The position numbers were made by a program, and so were the translations under genes. From assembly GCA_039933635.1 (NCBI GenBank), contig JBDTNQ010000048.1, positions 1 to 30,699 of the forward strand: a DNA stretch of 30,699 bases, read 5' to 3'. The DNA comes from JBDTNQ01 sp039933635 (GTDB lineage: Bacteria > Acidobacteriota > Vicinamibacteria > Vicinamibacterales > SCN-69-37). This document shows, one piece after another, positions 1 to 8,649 of this stretch. The number at the start of each line of letters is the position of its first letter. Positions within the stretch are counted from its first letter, which is position 1. The notes under the pieces are model-generated. The model did no database searches. It was not told the origin of the DNA and was given only the letters and a program-made list of their open reading frames with translations.

Positions 1-62
1 CGATTGGCTTCTGCGCCCCCTCCGTGATATCGATTGCCAACACATCTTCAGGGAGCGCGCAC

Positions 63-869
63 ATGGGACGGATCGGTCGGAGTTTTCAGCTCGTCGGGCA
101 GTCCTACCGGGTCTTGATGCAGGACAAGGAACTCATGGTCCTGCCCCTCATGTCCGGGCTCATCGTGCTGGCGTTGGTCGCCGCGATGGCTGTCGGATTC
201 GGATTGAGCGGCGCACAGTTCCAGCAGCGGGGCCCTGAGACCTACATCCCGATCTTCCTCATGTACGTCGTCGCCTATTCAGTCGGTCTCTTCTTTCAGG
301 CCGCGGTGGTCGCGGGGGCGATCGAACGCATGCGTGGGGGCGATCCTACGATCGGCTCGGCGCTCGGCGCGGCGAGCCGGAGGATTGGACCGATCCTGAT
401 GTGGGCGGTCGTCGCGGCCACCGTCGGCACGCTGCTCCGCATGGTGCAGGATCGCGTCGGGTTCCTGGGGAAGATCGTCGTGGCGATTGCGGGCGCCGCG
501 TGGTCGCTCGCCACGTTCTTCGTCGTCCCCGTGCTCGTCCTCGAAGATCGGTCGATGCGAGAGTCGTTCACGCGGTCAGTGAGCATCTTCAAGACCACGT
601 GGGGCGAGACGATGGTCGGTGGCGTCACGCTGGGTATGGCCGGGCTCTGCGCCTGGGTCACCCTCATCGCCGTGACGGGGCTCCTCGCCTATCTCATCGG
701 CGTGGCCGCGGTGGCCTTCTTCGTGATCGGGGCCGTCGCGCTGATGGTGCTCTTCAACACCCTGAACGGCGTCTACCTCGCGTCGCTCTATCGCTACGCG
801 ACAGAGGGTGAGCCGCCGGCCGGCTTCGACGCGGCGCTCCTGGCCGGCGCATTCAAATCGAAAACGTAG
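63..869 (+). CDS. DUF6159-like multi-pass membrane protein
   Basis: A 268-residue integral membrane protein. The N-terminus (MGRIGRSFQLVGQSYRVL, then DKELMVLPLMSG) matches the opening I remember for the DUF6159 family, whose function is unknown. About five or six hydrophobic segments follow, and two short loops carry charged motifs (ERMRGGDPT near residue 90 and LEDRSMRESFTRS near 160). I chose the ATG at 63 rather than the in-frame ATG at 24 because GGGAG lies at 51-55, seven bases upstream, and because the family begins at this methionine. It is convergent with the GH54 gene, with 45 bp between the stops. No catalytic residues are visible; the family call is from memory of the N-terminal pattern. 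Confidence 0.75.
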   Translation: MGRIGRSFQLVGQSYRVLMQDKELMVLPLMSGLIVLALVAAMAVGFGLSGAQFQQRGPETYIPIFLMYVVAYSVGLFFQAAVVAGAIERMRGGDPTIGSALGAASRRIGPILMWAVVAATVGTLLRMVQDRVGFLGKIVVAIAGAAWSLATFFVVPVLVLEDRSMRESFTRSVSIFKTTWGETMVGGVTLGMAGLCAWVTLIAVTGLLAYLIGVAAVAFFVIGAVALMVLFNTLNGVYLASLYRYATEGEPPAGFDAALLAGAFKSKT

Positions 870-914
870 CGCCCGCGCCGACGCGGATGCCGCTCACGCA
901 GCAGGTCACGAGGG

Positions 915-3900
915 TCACCGCACGACGACCGGCGCGTTGTACAGATTGGACGCACCGGGCGTCGGCAAGTGGCTCGCGACCTGCGCCCCGGCGGCATGCG
1001 CCTTCGTCAACGCCGCGGCAAGCGTCAGGCCACTGCCTGAGACCTGCGCACCGGACACGTGAGCGAGCGTCAGCGGCACGGTGACCGTGATGGTCGCGCC
1101 GCCTCGGCCGCCCGTGGTCGACGCCACCACCGCTGTCTCCTGGTTCGCGCCGCTGTCTACCGTGATCGTCTGGCCTGCGGCAAAGCCCGCCGCCGCTGCA
1201 ACAGCGATGGTCGTCGCTCCCACGTTGGCGGCAGCACCGACCGTGGTGGCCCCAGCCGAGCCTACCGTCGCGATGACCGCCGTCTCCAGGCTCGCGTCTG
1301 CATCGATCGTGATCGCCTGACCCGCGCGGAAATCCGCAACGCTACCGACCTTGACGTTCGTGGCGCCCGCGGCGGATGCCGCCGACAACGCGGTGGCGGA
1401 CTGCGTCACGAAATCGGTGCAGAGGTTGTCGGTGTCGCGGCCGTTCGGGAAACGTCCCACGCTCTTGTTGGGCCCGCCAGCCGGAGGAGTGGCCGGCCCC
1501 GCGCCGCGTCCGACTGTGGGCACCACGACGATACAGCCGCCCCTACCCTGATCAGCCTCAAGGGTCGCGAGTTCGGGGCTTGCAATGGTTCCGTTTCCGC
1601 TCGAGCTGCTCTGTTGCGATCCGTAGACCAAGGCATCGACGACGACCGCGCCGGTGGCGTCCACGAGCGCGATCGATCCGGCCCTGGCCGAGAGGACGCC
1701 TCCAAACCACTGGTTGGGCGCGGGCGGCCCCTGATAGCCGCTCGTCGTGTCCACGGGATTCCGAACGGCGGCGCCGTAGGCGTGGGTCCTCAGGAGCGGA
1801 CGGTCGAGCGTGATGCCGCCGCCGAGCGCCTGCACGGCATCCCCGCTCGCGTGCGGGAACGTCGTGGCCGGCGAGAAGCTAATCCCAGTCCCCACGTCAG
1901 AGACGTCGATGCCCGACTGGTGGTCGAACCTGAGCGGTGACCCCACGTCCACGCCCGTTCCAGTTGCGCCAATCGTTCCAACCTTCGTCACCTTGACGAT
2001 CTCCTTGCGGGCGCCCGTGCCGACCGTCAGCGCGTCGCCGATCGTCATGTTCGAGGTGGCCGCAACCTTGATGTTCGTCGCGCCCGCGAGGACGACGGCC
2101 GAGAGCGTCGTCTGCGTGGCCGCCTTGCCGACGGCGGTCACCGTGGCCACCTCGTGATTCCCGCCGGCGTCGATGCCGATCTTCTGCCCCACCTCGAATC
2201 CGCTCGCGTTGGTCACCGGCAGGTTCGTCGATCCGGCCTGGATCGTGATCCGCGGCCCCGTCGATACTGGAATAAAGACCGTCGTGATTGCTGCGGCCGC
2301 CGAACCGACCTTCACGATCGCCCGCGCCTCGCCGTTGACGTCGATCGTCTGGCCGGCCGCGAAGCCGGCCGCGCTCGTGACGTTGACCGCAATCGCGCCA
2401 GCCCTTGCAGGAGCGGCCAGCCCTGACGCCGACAGACCGAGGAGGTAATACGCCCCGCTCGCCACTTTCGTCCCGGCCGGGATCGTCGCCAGCGTCACAG
2501 GCGCCCATTGGCTCTGCGTGTTGATCAGGCTCCAGTTCGAAAGGTCGACCACGCGCGGAGAAGAGTTGTACAACTCGATGAACTGGTTGGTCGAGTTGGC
2601 GCCGGCGCTGAAACGGACTTCATTGATCTTGATCGGGAAGACGTTCCGCACGCGCTGACCAGCCGTGTCGAATTGACGCCCCTTCGTCGCCGGGCGTGTC
2701 CACTCGGCTCTGCCGACCAGGAAGCCCGCGCCGGTCGCCGCCGCAGACGTGACCTTGAAGGTCGCGCTCACGCGCCCCCCAGGCGCCACGGGAGCAGCGA
2801 ACGTCATCGACGATGCGGCTCCGCCCGAGACGATGGCGGTCCATCCCGCGGGCAGGGACAGGCGTAACGTGACGCCGGTCGCGACCGCCCCCGTGGTGTT
2901 CGTGAACGTCGCGGTAACCTCTTGCATCGAACGCGGCGTGAACGTCGTGACGCGCGACAAACTCAGCCGCTGCACGTCGTATTTTGCCGCGACGACGTTG
3001 GCCTGGACCGCGTCGGTGGTGGCCTCGGTCGGATATCCCGACGTCATCACACCCTCGTAGAACGTGCCGGACGAACCGTTGCCGTTGTCGCCGCCGATGC
3101 CGAGCAGAATGGCGCCCTGCTTGTGCATCGGGTAGTAGCTGGTGCTGGCTGGTGAGCCGGGCCGAACGCCGCTGTAGAAGGTTGTCAGGCCCCCGTTCTG
3201 CGCATTGCCGCCGCGGAGATCCCACCTGTTGCCGCCCCCGCCATCGACGACCGCGGTCACGAAACGCCACGAATCGATCGTCGGATCGGCGACGTTTTGC
3301 TTCGCGTTGTATCCGGAGAACAGGCCCGCTTCCATGTCGGCCATGATCCACGGGCCCGGCCCGTTGCCGCTGCCCCATGCGGTCGCGGTGCCGAAGTACG
3401 CGGTTTCCATCGTGCCGGTGCCGACGGCCCGGCCATTCGTCGAGGAGTTGCCGTAGTCGAAGCAGCAGCCGCTGTCGTAGTGCGTACCGTCGATGACGTA
3501 GTAGATGCCTTCGGGCTCGTCGTCGATCGGGATGCCGGTGGCGTCGTTGTTGCGGAACCCCATGCCGGGCATGACGTACACGCCGTAGGCCTTGTGGCCG
3601 CCGATCGTGATGGGCGCCATGTCCGCGATCGGCTGTGTGTCGAATCCCCCTTTCGCCGGACCTGGGAAATTAGGTCCCGGTGGCGCCTGATTGAGGTGAT
3701 TACCTTTGCCCGACTGGTCGTAGATTCGCGTGATGAGGCAGATCGTGTTGACGCAGAACGCGTCGTGCGCGGCCGCGTCGACGTATCCACCCGGATCGGG
3801 CACCGGGACTTCGGTGGCCTGGACGATCCCGATGTCGAGTGTTCTGCCGTCAGACAGGCGCTTGAGCTGATAGAGCGGACCGTTGTACGCCGCAGACAAC

Positions 3901-4073
3901 GCGCGCGTGGTGCTGTGGGCCGCGACGCACGGTGTTCCGGCCGCGCGATAGATGTCGCACGGTCCCTGCGGCCGTGGCGGCGGCGCCGTGGCCAATGTGG
4001 TTCTTGTCGACGTCGCCGCAGCGAGGCCGAGCGCCAACGACAGCATCAGGACAACGGGGACTCTCTTGTTCAT
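915..4073 (-). CDS. Secreted GH54 alpha-L-arabinofuranosidase with NEW3-like and interrupted lamin-tail domains
   Basis: A 1052-residue exported protein that should release arabinose from arabinan or arabinoxylan outside the cell. I start at the ATG at 4073, which gives a signal peptide (MNKRVPVVLMLSLALGLAAA); the frame also runs up to a TTG at 4124, which would bury it. Residues ~38-367 are a GH54 (AbfB) catalytic domain: CDIYRAAGTPCVAAHSTTRA, RIYDQSGKGNHL, then WIMADMEAGLFSGY with the probable nucleophile Glu248, and GIGGDNGNGSSGTFYEGVM with the probable acid/base Asp329. The adjacent SGCC cysteines of the family are present. A NEW3-like beta domain (~373-458) and a lamin-tail domain (from ~478) follow. 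The lamin-tail domain seems split by two repeat blocks and resumes at ~788. The arabinose-binding CBM42 usual in fungal GH54 is absent. The catalytic call is firm; the downstream architecture is by-eye assignment. Confidence 0.9.
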   Translation of the reverse strand: MNKRVPVVLMLSLALGLAAATSTRTTLATAPPPRPQGPCDIYRAAGTPCVAAHSTTRALSAAYNGPLYQLKRLSDGRTLDIGIVQATEVPVPDPGGYVDAAAHDAFCVNTICLITRIYDQSGKGNHLNQAPPGPNFPGPAKGGFDTQPIADMAPITIGGHKAYGVYVMPGMGFRNNDATGIPIDDEPEGIYYVIDGTHYDSGCCFDYGNSSTNGRAVGTGTMETAYFGTATAWGSGNGPGPWIMADMEAGLFSGYNAKQNVADPTIDSWRFVTAVVDGGGGNRWDLRGGNAQNGGLTTFYSGVRPGSPASTSYYPMHKQGAILLGIGGDNGNGSSGTFYEGVMTSGYPTEATTDAVQANVVAAKYDVQRLSLSRVTTFTPRSMQEVTATFTNTTGAVATGVTLRLSLPAGWTAIVSGGAASSMTFAAPVAPGGRVSATFKVTSAAATGAGFLVGRAEWTRPATKGRQFDTAGQRVRNVFPIKINEVRFSAGANSTNQFIELYNSSPRVVDLSNWSLINTQSQWAPVTLATIPAGTKVASGAYYLLGLSASGLAAPARAGAIAVNVTSAAGFAAGQTIDVNGEARAIVKVGSAAAAITTVFIPVSTGPRITIQAGSTNLPVTNASGFEVGQKIGIDAGGNHEVATVTAVGKAATQTTLSAVVLAGATNIKVAATSNMTIGDALTVGTGARKEIVKVTKVGTIGATGTGVDVGSPLRFDHQSGIDVSDVGTGISFSPATTFPHASGDAVQALGGGITLDRPLLRTHAYGAAVRNPVDTTSGYQGPPAPNQWFGGVLSARAGSIALVDATGAVVVDALVYGSQQSSSSGNGTIASPELATLEADQGRGGCIVVVPTVGRGAGPATPPAGGPNKSVGRFPNGRDTDNLCTDFVTQSATALSAASAAGATNVKVGSVADFRAGQAITIDADASLETAVIATVGSAGATTVGAAANVGATTIAVAAAAGFAAGQTITVDSGANQETAVVASTTGGRGGATITVTVPLTLAHVSGAQVSGSGLTLAAALTKAHAAGAQVASHLPTPGASNLYNAPVVVR
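972..1400 (-). repeat. Protein-repeat block 2 near the C-terminus of the GH54 protein
   Basis: Two further copies of the same module: GATNVKVGSVADFRAGQAIT and the following GATTIAVAAAAGFAAGQTIT, each leading into an ETAVxxxxG segment. They end with LTLAHVSGAQV and LTKAHAAGAQV. They sit between a lamin-tail-like GRFPNGRDTDNLCTDF segment and the PTPGASN segment that normally closes that domain. The module resembles Ca- or carbohydrate-associated surface repeats, but I cannot assign it to a named family. Confidence 0.65.
1710..2402 (-). repeat. Protein-repeat block 1 inserted in the lamin-tail domain
   Basis: This stretch encodes at least three degenerate copies, roughly 35-45 residues each, of a Gly/Ala/Thr/Val-rich module. 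The recurring pattern is GATNIKVA, then a GF.aGQ.I.ID or similar turn, then ExxxVxxVG. Copies can be seen at FAAGQTIDVNGEARAIVKVG, FEVGQKIGIDAGGNHEVATV and MTIGDALTVGTGARKEIVKV, followed by HASG-type turns (FDHQSG, FPHASG, RTHAYG). The repetition is at the protein level; I see no near-identical DNA copies, so the block is old or strongly diversified. Confidence 0.7.
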
Positions 4074-4197
4074 GGGGATCAGGCGGTCCGCTACTTGAGG
4101 ATGACGTTCACTGTTCGGGTTCAATCACCGGCTCGGCGTTCACACGCGCGGATTCGAACCGACAATGCATGGTGGTGTGGGAGACGTCGAGAATAAC

Positions 4198-4422
4198 ATG
4201 AGCACGCGGCATCCCTATCACCCTCTTCCTGGCAGGCTTCATCTGGACGTGGCCCCCAACACCTTCATCCAGCGCTTCTTCGACCCGATGACGATGGACG
4301 GCCCGCGAACCTGGTATTTCAAGAGCGAGTTCGGCGTAGGCCTGGCGATGACGTCGCTCTGCCTGGCGATCTACTTCACGCGTCGGAGGGCGGAGGTCGA
4401 GGCAGGACCGGAGAAGCCTTAG
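4198..4422 (+). CDS. Small predicted single-span membrane protein
   Basis: A 74-residue protein with no family I recognise. The N-terminal two thirds is soluble and aromatic-rich (NTFIQRFFDPMTMDGPRTWY). One hydrophobic segment (GVGLAMTSLCLAIYF) and a positively charged tail (TRRRAEVEAGPEKP) follow. Third codon positions are overwhelmingly G or C, as in the neighbouring genes, which supports real coding. The ATG at 4198 is preferred over one at 4165, with GGGAG at about 4180 upstream. It is divergent from the GH54 gene and its stop overlaps the end of the next minus-strand gene by 4 bases. It could still be a spurious frame. Confidence 0.55.
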   Translation: MSTRHPYHPLPGRLHLDVAPNTFIQRFFDPMTMDGPRTWYFKSEFGVGLAMTSLCLAIYFTRRRAEVEAGPEKP

Positions 4423-5393
4423 GCGCGATCGGCGCGAAGGTATCGGCGGTCGATGCGCACCGCGAGCGCGCTCAGGCCAATCATGAACAGGCCGAACGCG
4501 ACGAGCGCGATCGGCCAGCCCACCGACTCGGTGAAGTGCTCGGCGGTGAAGTAGCCCGTGTAGGACAGAATCGCCAGCGTCGCCACGACAAGGAGCGTTC
4601 GGCTACGCAAGACCACGCTGAGGTAAACAAAGCCGGACGCCGCCGCCAGGAAACTGAGTTCGACCATCGTCGACTCGACCAGGTCGAACAGACCAGCCAG
4701 ACATGCCGCGGCGCCGATGAAATGCCACAGCGGCGTGATGTCACCGTGCCCGGCCCGATCGGCCCACACCGCCATCAGGACGAGACTGCCGCCGACCGTG
4801 AGCGCAATGACGCCGTCGTCGAAGCCGGCGAGATCGAGCGCCGTGCACACGCCGACGGCCCAGAATGAACCCGCGATCAGGAGCACCGTGGAGCGGCGCG
4901 CCGCCGCGTACGCCAACCCGAACTGCGCGGCCATCGTCAGCGAAACGACGAGACTGGCCCAACGCCAGTCGCCGCCGGATCCGTATTCGTCAAAGGCCAC
5001 GAGCATGCCCACCGGCTCGAGGGCCGCGGCGACCAGATAGAGCGGCGTGGCCGCGCGGACGAAGCGCGGCTCCCGACGCGCCAGCAGGGCGAGCGCGAAC
5101 GCGGTGACGCCGGTACCGAGCGTGATGACCACGCGCGCTGGCGATCCCATCCCATCCCATTGCAGCGCAATGAAGACACCAAGTCCGGCAAAGACGAACG
5201 TCCCGCCGAGGAAGCCCAGGACGCGGACGAGCACGCTGCTTGATGGCGTGGGGGCGCCGACATCGCGCATCTTCTGTGCGACGCCTGCACCGGTTGCGTC
5301 CCGCTCGAGTGCAGCCGCGACGTCCGCCGCGGTGATCTGGTGCTCCCGGGCAAGGCGAGCGATTTCGGTCAGGGCCGCAGCACGGTCCTCCAC
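4419..5393 (-). CDS. DUF2157-like polytopic membrane protein
   Basis: A 324-residue protein with a short cytoplasmic N-terminal helix-turn region (LTEIARLAREHQITAADVAA) followed by about ten hydrophobic segments. This layout matches DUF2157-type membrane proteins of unknown function. The GTG at 5393 is chosen because it sits one base after the TAG of the upstream gene and has GGAGGG about ten bases ahead; longer frames would overlap that gene by 90 bp. It is clearly in an operon with the membrane-anchored protein at 5395-5991, and in other bacteria DUF2157 genes often neighbour a second, smaller membrane-anchored protein. No transport or catalytic motif is visible. Confidence 0.7.
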   Translation of the reverse strand: MEDRAAALTEIARLAREHQITAADVAAALERDATGAGVAQKMRDVGAPTPSSSVLVRVLGFLGGTFVFAGLGVFIALQWDGMGSPARVVITLGTGVTAFALALLARREPRFVRAATPLYLVAAALEPVGMLVAFDEYGSGGDWRWASLVVSLTMAAQFGLAYAAARRSTVLLIAGSFWAVGVCTALDLAGFDDGVIALTVGGSLVLMAVWADRAGHGDITPLWHFIGAAACLAGLFDLVESTMVELSFLAAASGFVYLSVVLRSRTLLVVATLAILSYTGYFTAEHFTESVGWPIALVAFGLFMIGLSALAVRIDRRYLRADRA

Positions 5394-5394
5394 G

Positions 5395-5991
5395 CTACTC
5401 GCCCTCCGCCGCCAGCCAGCCCACCGGTTGGATGGAGTACCGATCCGGCTCGGGGATGGACATGGGCACCACGCGACCACCCTTGGCGATGGCCACCCGC
5501 GATCCGTACCGATTCATCCCGAAGATGTCACCGACGAGGCCGGGACCGCGTTGATAGCGGGTGTCGAACGCGTAACCATCGGGAGCGCTGGCGGCGTCGA
5601 GCACGCGCCGTTGTGCGAGTTGCGCGATTGGAATGGTGCGTGACGCCTCGCCATCGTCGAGACGTGACGGAAGCTCGAGCCGCACCGCGGTGACACTCAA
5701 GGTGCGGTGGTCGAAGAGGAACAGGGCGGGCTGACGCGGGTCCGTGTTGGGCTGAAGCGGCTGCACATCGGCCACCACATGGCCGTCGCGCACGACGACG
5801 TTGACGAACGTCTGGCTACGCGCCGGGCTATAGCTGCTGTCGGCGCGCAACAGTAAGTCGTACTGCGGCGGCGCCACGGTCCACCGCGGCACCGCGGACG
5901 CCACCAGAAACACCGCGACGACCAGCAGGGGGAGGACGACCGCGGCGATCAGAAAGGCGCTCGCGCGGGGTCGATCAGCGGGCTCTGCCAT
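5395..5991 (-). CDS. Membrane-anchored extracytoplasmic protein, unknown function
   Basis: A 198-residue protein with one N-terminal membrane segment (FLIAAVVLPLLVVAVFLVAS) after a short charged head. The rest should lie outside the membrane and looks beta-rich (VPRWTVAPPQYDLLLRADSS, later NRYGSRVAIAKGGRVVPM). Its position directly before a DUF2157-like gene recalls the GDYXXLXY/DUF4401 partners of such genes, but the GDYxxLxY signature itself is not present, so I do not assign that family. The stop is one base before the GTG of the next gene and supplies its ribosome binding site, so translation of the pair is probably coupled. Confidence 0.7.
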   Translation of the reverse strand: MAEPADRPRASAFLIAAVVLPLLVVAVFLVASAVPRWTVAPPQYDLLLRADSSYSPARSQTFVNVVVRDGHVVADVQPLQPNTDPRQPALFLFDHRTLSVTAVRLELPSRLDDGEASRTIPIAQLAQRRVLDAASAPDGYAFDTRYQRGPGLVGDIFGMNRYGSRVAIAKGGRVVPMSIPEPDRYSIQPVGWLAAEGE

Positions 5992-6022
5992 CCGCGGATT
6001 CTACCCTCTCGGCCGCCCGCGA

Positions 6023-7528
6023 CTACTGGACGCCCAGCGCTCTCAACTGCGCCAGCACCGATCCCTGGCGAATGGGCACGAACACCTTGATCGGATTGAT
6101 CTCCGGGCTGCTCTGGTTGAACGGACGCCTGAACGTGCCCTCGTGCGTGGCTTCATTGAACGAAATCACGCGCCCGTCCTTGGGCTCCTCGGCGACGATC
6201 GGCGCGAGCACGGGGATGAGATCGTCGACCTGTTTGGCGATGCGCTCCGGCTGCGTCAGCGTGCGCGTCAAGGCGGCGAGCGCCGCGAGATAGCTGCGCT
6301 TGAACGCCTCGAGCTTGAAGGTCCGCGTCATCAGGTCGTAATCGACTTGTGAGGCAAAGGGCGCCCGTTCGAACCGGTTCACCCAGGGATGCATGATGTC
6401 CAGCTTCTGCTGGGACTCGATCGACCGCCACGGAATGAACTGCCCGAATGAGTGATCCTGATCCCACGGCAGAAACACATACTTCTTCGTCGTCGGATTG
6501 AAGTGGACGTAGTAGTTCTGTCCCTGCTCGAGCAGGCTGTCCGGATTCGCCATCCAGACGACGACCGCCATGTATTTTGCAAACGCGTCAACGTCGAGGA
6601 AGCTTCCGATCTGCGCCGTGAAGACATCGTCTGACGCGTGCGTCAGCATGTCGCAGAAGTCGATGACGCGCTGTTTGTCCGCGTCGGTCAGATCGGTTTT
6701 CGGATCGTACATCTGGTTGTAGTCCTTCCAGTCCTTGCTGAGGAACTTGAATGGAAGGATGGTCACCGGCTTGAACAAGGCACCGCCGTCGACCTTGAAT
6801 CTCGACTGCGTGAAGCTCTCGTCCACGTTCTCGACCAGGGTATAGAGCCCCAGATACCGGTCCGCCTCGCCGCCCTTGGCCGTCAGGTACACTCGAGCAA
6901 AGGCCGTGCGTGGCGCCGGCACGCCCGCGTCGCGGTACAGACGGAAGGCCAGAGCCTCATTCATCCAGGTGGGATCGAACAACGAGTTGTGCAGATTGAT
7001 CGTGGTGACGCCCGCCAACTTCTGGCCCTTCACGAACTTGTTCAGATCGATCTTCAACGAGGGCTTCTGTACCTTGCCTGTGAGGACGGGGTTGTACGTG
7101 CCGTTGCCTTTCGGACGCACCGCAACGTCGGCGAACTTGATGCCCGCGAAGTCGAGGGACGCGTGCACGTACGCGAAGTCGATGCCCTTCGACCCCGAGA
7201 TCCCGTTGCGACCGCCTTCAGGTCCGAGGAAGCCGCCGGCCGCGACCATCTTCAGCAGGTCGAGCGGCAGAACCGTCGGAATCTCACGCGGCGGAGCCGC
7301 CACCTGCACGGCAGACGGCGGCGGCGTGGCCGGGGCCATCGGCATCAGCGCGCTGAAACTGTCGTTGGGCAGGGTCAGATGGATCGTCCAGACCTTCGAG
7401 GTCTGAAACAATGCGTCAGCGGTGAGTGTTGACGCGCCTGGCGTCTGAGCAGACGGGGCTACGCCGAGACTGACAAGCCCGGCGACAGCGAGCGAGATGG
7501 CAATCGGGGAAAGGCGCGCGCCACGCAC
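6023..7528 (-). CDS. Secreted CotH-family kinase-like protein
   Basis: A 501-residue exported protein of the CotH family, which are atypical kinases related to the spore-coat kinase CotH; bacterial secreted members have largely unknown substrates. The start is a GTG at 7528 with AGGAGG six bases upstream. A signal peptide covers about residues 1-29 (ISLAVAGLVSLGVAPSAQT). Family hallmarks are WTIHLTLPNDSFSAL near 47, the core KPSLKIDLNKFVKGQKLAGV with TTINLHNSLFDPTWMNEALA, YLGLYTLVENVDESFTQSRF, and the late metal-binding motif LPWDQDHSFGQF. The gene appears complete. It is separated by 31 bp from the membrane-protein pair downstream and is divergent from the VOC gene. Confidence 0.88.
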   Translation of the reverse strand: MRGARLSPIAISLAVAGLVSLGVAPSAQTPGASTLTADALFQTSKVWTIHLTLPNDSFSALMPMAPATPPPSAVQVAAPPREIPTVLPLDLLKMVAAGGFLGPEGGRNGISGSKGIDFAYVHASLDFAGIKFADVAVRPKGNGTYNPVLTGKVQKPSLKIDLNKFVKGQKLAGVTTINLHNSLFDPTWMNEALAFRLYRDAGVPAPRTAFARVYLTAKGGEADRYLGLYTLVENVDESFTQSRFKVDGGALFKPVTILPFKFLSKDWKDYNQMYDPKTDLTDADKQRVIDFCDMLTHASDDVFTAQIGSFLDVDAFAKYMAVVVWMANPDSLLEQGQNYYVHFNPTTKKYVFLPWDQDHSFGQFIPWRSIESQQKLDIMHPWVNRFERAPFASQVDYDLMTRTFKLEAFKRSYLAALAALTRTLTQPERIAKQVDDLIPVLAPIVAEEPKDGRVISFNEATHEGTFRRPFNQSSPEINPIKVFVPIRQGSVLAQLRALGVQ

Positions 7529-7547
7529 GGGAGCCTCCTTGGGCCTG

Positions 7548-7560
7548 GTAAGTGTCTTAC
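7548..7560. promoter_or_regulatory. Candidate operator: inverted repeat GTAAG-TGT-CTTAC
   Basis: A perfect 5-bp inverted repeat with a 3-bp spacer lies 20 bp upstream of the cotH-like start. It sits in a short AT-richer island between divergent genes. A second looser dyad (GTTAA at 7564-7568, TTAAC at 7578-7582) follows. The form resembles operators of small dimeric repressors, but no regulator gene is adjacent. The arms are short, so chance is possible. Confidence 0.3.
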
Positions 7561-7663
7561 AAAGTTAAGCCAAGACATTAACATCGATTGGGCCATGGAC
7601 GGCCATCGAACGTCCGAGGAGAAGGACGGCACGCATTCTGCAAACACTTAGGAGCTCACAAAC

Positions 7664-8140
7664 ATGACACCAAAGAACACCATCTGCGTCTGGTTCGACA
7701 AAGGTGCGCACGATGCGGCGCGCTTCTATGCGGCCACGTTTCCGGATAGCACAGTGACCGCCGTTCGTGAGGCCCCCGGTGACTACCCCAGCGGCAAGAA
7801 GGGCGATGTCCTCACGGTGGAGTTCACGGTCTGTGGGATTCCCTGTCTGGGACTGAACGGCGGTCCGGCGTTCAAGCAGAGCGAGGCCTTCTCGTTTCAG
7901 ATCGCCACGGACAACCAGGAGGAGACGGACCGCTACTGGAACGCGATCGTGGGCAACGGCGGCCAGGAGAGCCAGTGCGGGTGGTGCAAGGACCGCTGGG
8001 GTCTCTCGTGGCAGATCACTCCGCGCACGCTCACCGAGGCCATGGCGGCGGGTGGGAGCGAGGCGCAGCGGGCGTTCGAGGCGATGATGCAGATGAAGAA
8101 GATTGACGTCGCCACCATCGACGCGGCGCGCCGAGGCTGA
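7664..8140 (+). CDS. VOC-fold PhnB-like protein (3-demethylubiquinone methyltransferase-like domain)
   Basis: A 158-residue cytoplasmic protein of the PhnB/YdcE-like branch of the vicinal oxygen chelate superfamily, often mislabelled as a 3-demethylubiquinone-9 methyltransferase. Visible hallmarks are ICVWFDKGAHDAARFYAATF at the N-terminus, LTVEFTVCGIPCLGLNGGP in the middle, and ETDRYWNAIVGNGGQESQCG with WCKDRWGLSWQITPR in the second half. AGGAG at 7650-7654 supports the ATG at 7664. The true reaction of this subfamily is unknown; methyltransferase activity should not be assumed. The gene stands alone, with a small membrane protein 76 bp downstream. Confidence 0.88.
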   Translation: MTPKNTICVWFDKGAHDAARFYAATFPDSTVTAVREAPGDYPSGKKGDVLTVEFTVCGIPCLGLNGGPAFKQSEAFSFQIATDNQEETDRYWNAIVGNGGQESQCGWCKDRWGLSWQITPRTLTEAMAAGGSEAQRAFEAMMQMKKIDVATIDAARRG

Positions 8141-8216
8141 GGTCGCCACGCGGGGGATGCGCGCGAGCCTGAACGTCCGCCGCGGACTTGTGGAACAATC
8201 CGGTGCGCGTGAACCC

Positions 8217-8639
8217 ATGAAACATGTGCTGAGTGATCGACACCGGTTCCGGTTGGCCATGTGCGGGCACAAGGCGGTCGAAGTCGGCGCCGTGTGCGCG
8301 GTGCTGATGGTGCAGGGGCACCTCGTGGATCTCACGGTGACGCACCTGCTGATCGCCACGAAGACCGGCCTACTCGCGGTGTTCCCCGTGCTCGGGGTGA
8401 CGTTCAGCCGCTACGCGCCGCACATGCTGAATCGCTGGACGTCTTCTGCCTTGCTCGCCGGGTGCACGTTTCTCGCGGATGCCGCCGTGCACGGATCTCA
8501 CTACCCCGGGGCCTACACGGAAGCGGCCCTTACCGGTATCGGGGCCTTCCTCTTCTCGGTGATCGTGTCGTACACGCCGATCGGCGCGTACATCGATCGC
8601 CTGGCCGAAGGTTTTCTGGAACACCATTCCCGGGCCTGA
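8217..8639 (+). CDS. Small polytopic membrane protein, unknown function
   Basis: A 140-residue membrane protein with about four hydrophobic segments, for example VEVGAVCAVLMVQGHLVDL, LLIATKTGLLAVFPVLGVTF, ALLAGCTFLADAAV and TGIGAFLFSVIVSYTPIGAY. I start at the ATG at 8217; the longer frame from 8103 would overlap the upstream gene and adds an unlikely Arg-rich leader. Several histidines near membrane borders (GHK, HLV, THLL, PHM, VHGSHY) are notable, but I recognise no family. It is convergent with the msrQ fusion, ending 10 bp from it. Confidence 0.65.
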   Translation: MKHVLSDRHRFRLAMCGHKAVEVGAVCAVLMVQGHLVDLTVTHLLIATKTGLLAVFPVLGVTFSRYAPHMLNRWTSSALLAGCTFLADAAVHGSHYPGAYTEAALTGIGAFLFSVIVSYTPIGAYIDRLAEGFLEHHSRA

Positions 8640-8649
8640 CACGGCGGCG

